This document shows positions 62,313-64,000 of a DNA stretch of 64,000 bases, one piece after another. The stretch is taken from contig JBFXCS010000002.1 of NCBI GenBank assembly GCA_050181915.1, positions 558,001 to 622,000 of the forward strand. The letters run 5' to 3'. The number at the start of each line of letters is the position of its first letter. Positions within the stretch are counted from its first letter, which is position 1. The notes under the pieces are model-generated. The model searched no databases. It saw only the letters and a list, made by a program, of their open reading frames with translations, and had not been told where the DNA came from. Made by a program: the position numbers and the translations under genes. The stretch is from JBFXCS01 sp050181915 (GTDB lineage Bacteria; Actinomycetota; Thermoleophilia; Miltoncostaeales; Miltoncostaeaceae).

Positions 62313-63157
62313 CGCCCCCCGGCCTCGACCGGGAGGCGTCCGAGTACCCGCTCATCCTGGAGGGCAAGGTCCGCCGGGTGCACGAGATCGACGCGGGCCG
62401 CCTCGCCATCGTCGCCACGGACCGCATCTCCGCCTACGACTGGATCATGCCGACCGAGATCCCCGACAAGGGACGGCTGCTCACGGCTCTCAGCGCCTGG
62501 TGGTTCGCGCGCACCGCCGACATCGTGCCCAACCACCTGCTGGAGCTGGCGGACGAGCGCACCATGGTGGTGAGGCGGTTGCGGATGCTGCCCATCGAGT
62601 GCGTCGTGCGCGGCTACCTGATCGGCTCCGGCTGGCGCGACTACCTCCGCACCGGCGAGACCTCCGGCCACCGGCTGCCGGAGGGCCTGCGGCAGGCCGA
62701 CCGGCTGCCCGCGCCGATCTTCACGCCGGCGACGAAGGCCACCGAGGGCCACGACGAGAACATCGACGCGGCCCGGGCCGCGGAGCTGGTGGGCGAGGAG
62801 GCCTTCGCCGAGGCCGAGCGCATCTCGATGGCGCTCTACGAGCGGGCGGCCGCCCACTGCGCCGGGGCGGGCATCATCCTGGCCGACACCAAGTTCGAGC
62901 TGGGCGTCGACGAGGACGGCGTCCTCACCCTCGGCGACGAGGCGCTGACGCCCGACTCGTCGCGATTCTGGCCCGCGGACCGATGGCGACCGGGGCAGAG
63001 CCCGCCATCCTTCGACAAGCAGTACCTCCGCGACTGGCTCGACGACGTCGGCTGGGACAAGGCGACGCCGCCGCCCGAGCTGCCGCCGGAGGTCGTGGAG
63101 GGCACCAGGCAGCGGTACATCGAGGCCCATCAGCGCATCACGGAGGTGGAGGCGTGA
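62309..63157 (+). CDS. purC: SAICAR synthase
   Basis: 282 aa, the longer eukaryote/actinobacterial form: GKVRRVHEIDAGRLAIVATDRISAYDWIMPTEIPDKG, IECVVRGYLIGSGWRDY, PIFTPATKATEGHDENI, GIILADTKFELG and SSRFWPADRW..SFDKQYLRDWL. It joins CAIR and Asp using ATP. The GTG start overlaps purB by 4 bases. Confidence 0.95.
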   Translation: MTPPGLDREASEYPLILEGKVRRVHEIDAGRLAIVATDRISAYDWIMPTEIPDKGRLLTALSAWWFARTADIVPNHLLELADERTMVVRRLRMLPIECVVRGYLIGSGWRDYLRTGETSGHRLPEGLRQADRLPAPIFTPATKATEGHDENIDAARAAELVGEEAFAEAERISMALYERAAAHCAGAGIILADTKFELGVDEDGVLTLGDEALTPDSSRFWPADRWRPGQSPPSFDKQYLRDWLDDVGWDKATPPPELPPEVVEGTRQRYIEAHQRITEVEA

Positions 63158-63396
63158 CCCAGGTCGTCGTGACGGTGATGCCCCGCGCGGGGGTGCTCGA
63201 CCCCCAGGGCCAGACGGTGCGCGGATCGCTGGCCCAGCTGGGCTTCGACGGCGTGGGCGACGTGCGCATCGGCAAGCGCATCGAGCTGGAGATCGAGGGC
63301 GCCGACCCGGCCGGCCAGGCGCGCGAGATGTGCGAGAAGCTGCTCGCCAACGCGCTCATCGAGGAGTACGCCGTCGAGGTGGTCGCCGCCCCGTGA
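63154..63396 (+). CDS. purS: FGAM synthase subunit PurS
   Basis: 80 aa: VTVMPRAGVLDPQGQTVRGSLAQLGFDGVGDVRIGKRIELEI is the PurS fold. It bridges PurQ and PurL in the three-part Gram-positive FGAM synthase. The GTG start overlaps purC by 4 bases. Confidence 0.94.
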   Translation: MTQVVVTVMPRAGVLDPQGQTVRGSLAQLGFDGVGDVRIGKRIELEIEGADPAGQAREMCEKLLANALIEEYAVEVVAAP

Positions 63397-64000
63397 CCCA
63401 GGTCGCCGTGCTCCGCTTCCCCGGCACCCTCGACCACGACAGCGCCCGGAGGGCGGTGGAGGACCTCGGCGCCCGCGCCGAGTACGCGTGGCACGCCGAC
63501 CCGGAGCTGCCGGCGGGCACCGACGCGGTGCTGCTGCCCGGCGGGTTCAGCTACGGCGACCACCTGCGCTGCGGGGCGATGGCCAGCCGCGCGCCGATCA
63601 TGGCCGCGGTGCGCCGCCACGCCGAGCGCGGCGGGCGGGTGGTGGGCATCTGCAACGGCTTCCAGGTGCTGTGCGAGGCCGGCCTGCTGCCCGGGGCGCT
63701 GCGGCGCAACGCGACCCTCTCGTTCGTGTGCCGCCAGATGGAGCTGGAGGTGGCCGACGACGGCACGCCGTGGACCGGCGGGCGCCGCGCGGGCGACGTC
63801 CTCTCCATCCCGGTGAAGAACAACGAGGGCGCCTGGTACGGCGACCCGGCCGCCGCCCGCGTGGTGCTGCGCTACCGCGAGAACGCCCTCGGCTCGACCG
63901 ACGCGGTGGCCGGCGTCGCGAACGCGGAGGGGAACGTGATGGGCCTGATGCCGCACCCGGAGGAGGCCTGCGACCCGCTCCTTGGGTCGGTCGACGGCCG
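63393..64000 (+). CDS. purQ: FGAM synthase glutaminase subunit PurQ, cut at window end
   Basis: 202 residues are visible: AVLRFPGTLDHDS, LLPGGFSYGDHLRCGAMA, the glutaminase nucleophile Cys in VVGICNGFQVLCEAGLLPG, and the His/Glu pair in GLMPHPEEACDP. It supplies ammonia from glutamine to PurL. The GTG start overlaps purS by 4 bases; the C-terminus and purL lie past the edge. Confidence 0.95.
   Translation, partial: MTQVAVLRFPGTLDHDSARRAVEDLGARAEYAWHADPELPAGTDAVLLPGGFSYGDHLRCGAMASRAPIMAAVRRHAERGGRVVGICNGFQVLCEAGLLPGALRRNATLSFVCRQMELEVADDGTPWTGGRRAGDVLSIPVKNNEGAWYGDPAAARVVLRYRENALGSTDAVAGVANAEGNVMGLMPHPEEACDPLLGSVDG

Overview
The window is a gene-dense, very GC-rich bacterial chromosome segment with 63 protein genes. 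The layout suggests a high-GC Gram-positive (Actinomycetota), perhaps a deep-branching class such as Thermoleophilia. That placement is inferred from GC content, frequent GTG starts, leaderless-looking promoters of the TANNNT type and gene content (Tat/lipoprotein export, ChdC-type haem enzyme, AddAB/AdnAB-like helicase-nucleases). No rRNA or marker phylogeny was available. I found no tRNA, rRNA, CRISPR array, transposase or prophage gene.

Layout. 1-2.1 kb: a minus-strand cluster with a truncated secreted beta-rich protein, a methylamine-dehydrogenase-light-chain-like Tat protein and a MauE-MauD-like membrane fusion. 2.1-6.7 kb: a FakB/FakA fatty-acid kinase pair, DNA polymerase IV and an ECF sigma factor with a SnoaL tail. 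6.7-12.8 kb: an AddA/AddB-like helicase-nuclease pair. 12.8-15.5 kb: small genes, a methyltransferase, a thioredoxin-TPR protein and a cupin. 15.6-20.9 kb (plus): EttA, a sirtuin and aconitase. 20.9-26.2 kb: nicotinamidase, an orphan antitoxin-like gene and the phosphate operon pstS-C-A-B, with a PHO-box-like array in front and a strong hairpin between pstS and pstC. 26.2-28 kb: a CoA-binding protein and MetY.

28-31.7 kb holds a family of secreted cysteine-rich repeat proteins that I do not recognise, coupled to a lipoprotein. 31.7-36 kb: membrane proteins, a glycosyltransferase, an inositol-phosphatase-like enzyme and a hydrolase. 36-45.6 kb: IspH, a eukaryote-type UDP-sugar pyrophosphorylase with a zinc dehydrogenase, OsmC, a parvulin lipoprotein, coproheme decarboxylase, a PQQ-type sugar dehydrogenase and a subtilisin. 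45.6-52 kb: small and hypothetical genes, DedA, two tandem HTH-sensor paralogues and a metallophosphoesterase. 52-56 kb: rpsF-ssb-rplI-dnaB-purA. 56-59.7 kb: an ECF sigma factor fused to a zinc-finger anti-sigma-like, membrane-spanning, proline-rich protein, then an HD-GYP protein. 59.7-64 kb: the purine operon purD-B-C-S-Q, cut by the window end.

Four points stand out. (1) A sigma/anti-sigma one-protein fusion. (2) An ssb whose OB-fold part uses a codon dialect unlike its own tail and its neighbours. (3) Several genes with no ATG/GTG/TTG where the family requires the start: CTG at ideal Shine-Dalgarno spacing or in a CTGA overlap, and ATC for rpsF. (4) The secreted repeat family, with a nearly identical 379-bp internal duplication. 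At least 16 genes carry a TANNNT-like -10 hexamer 6-9 bases before the start codon, which implies widespread leaderless transcription and settles several start sites. No intergenic stretch longer than 300 bases was found.
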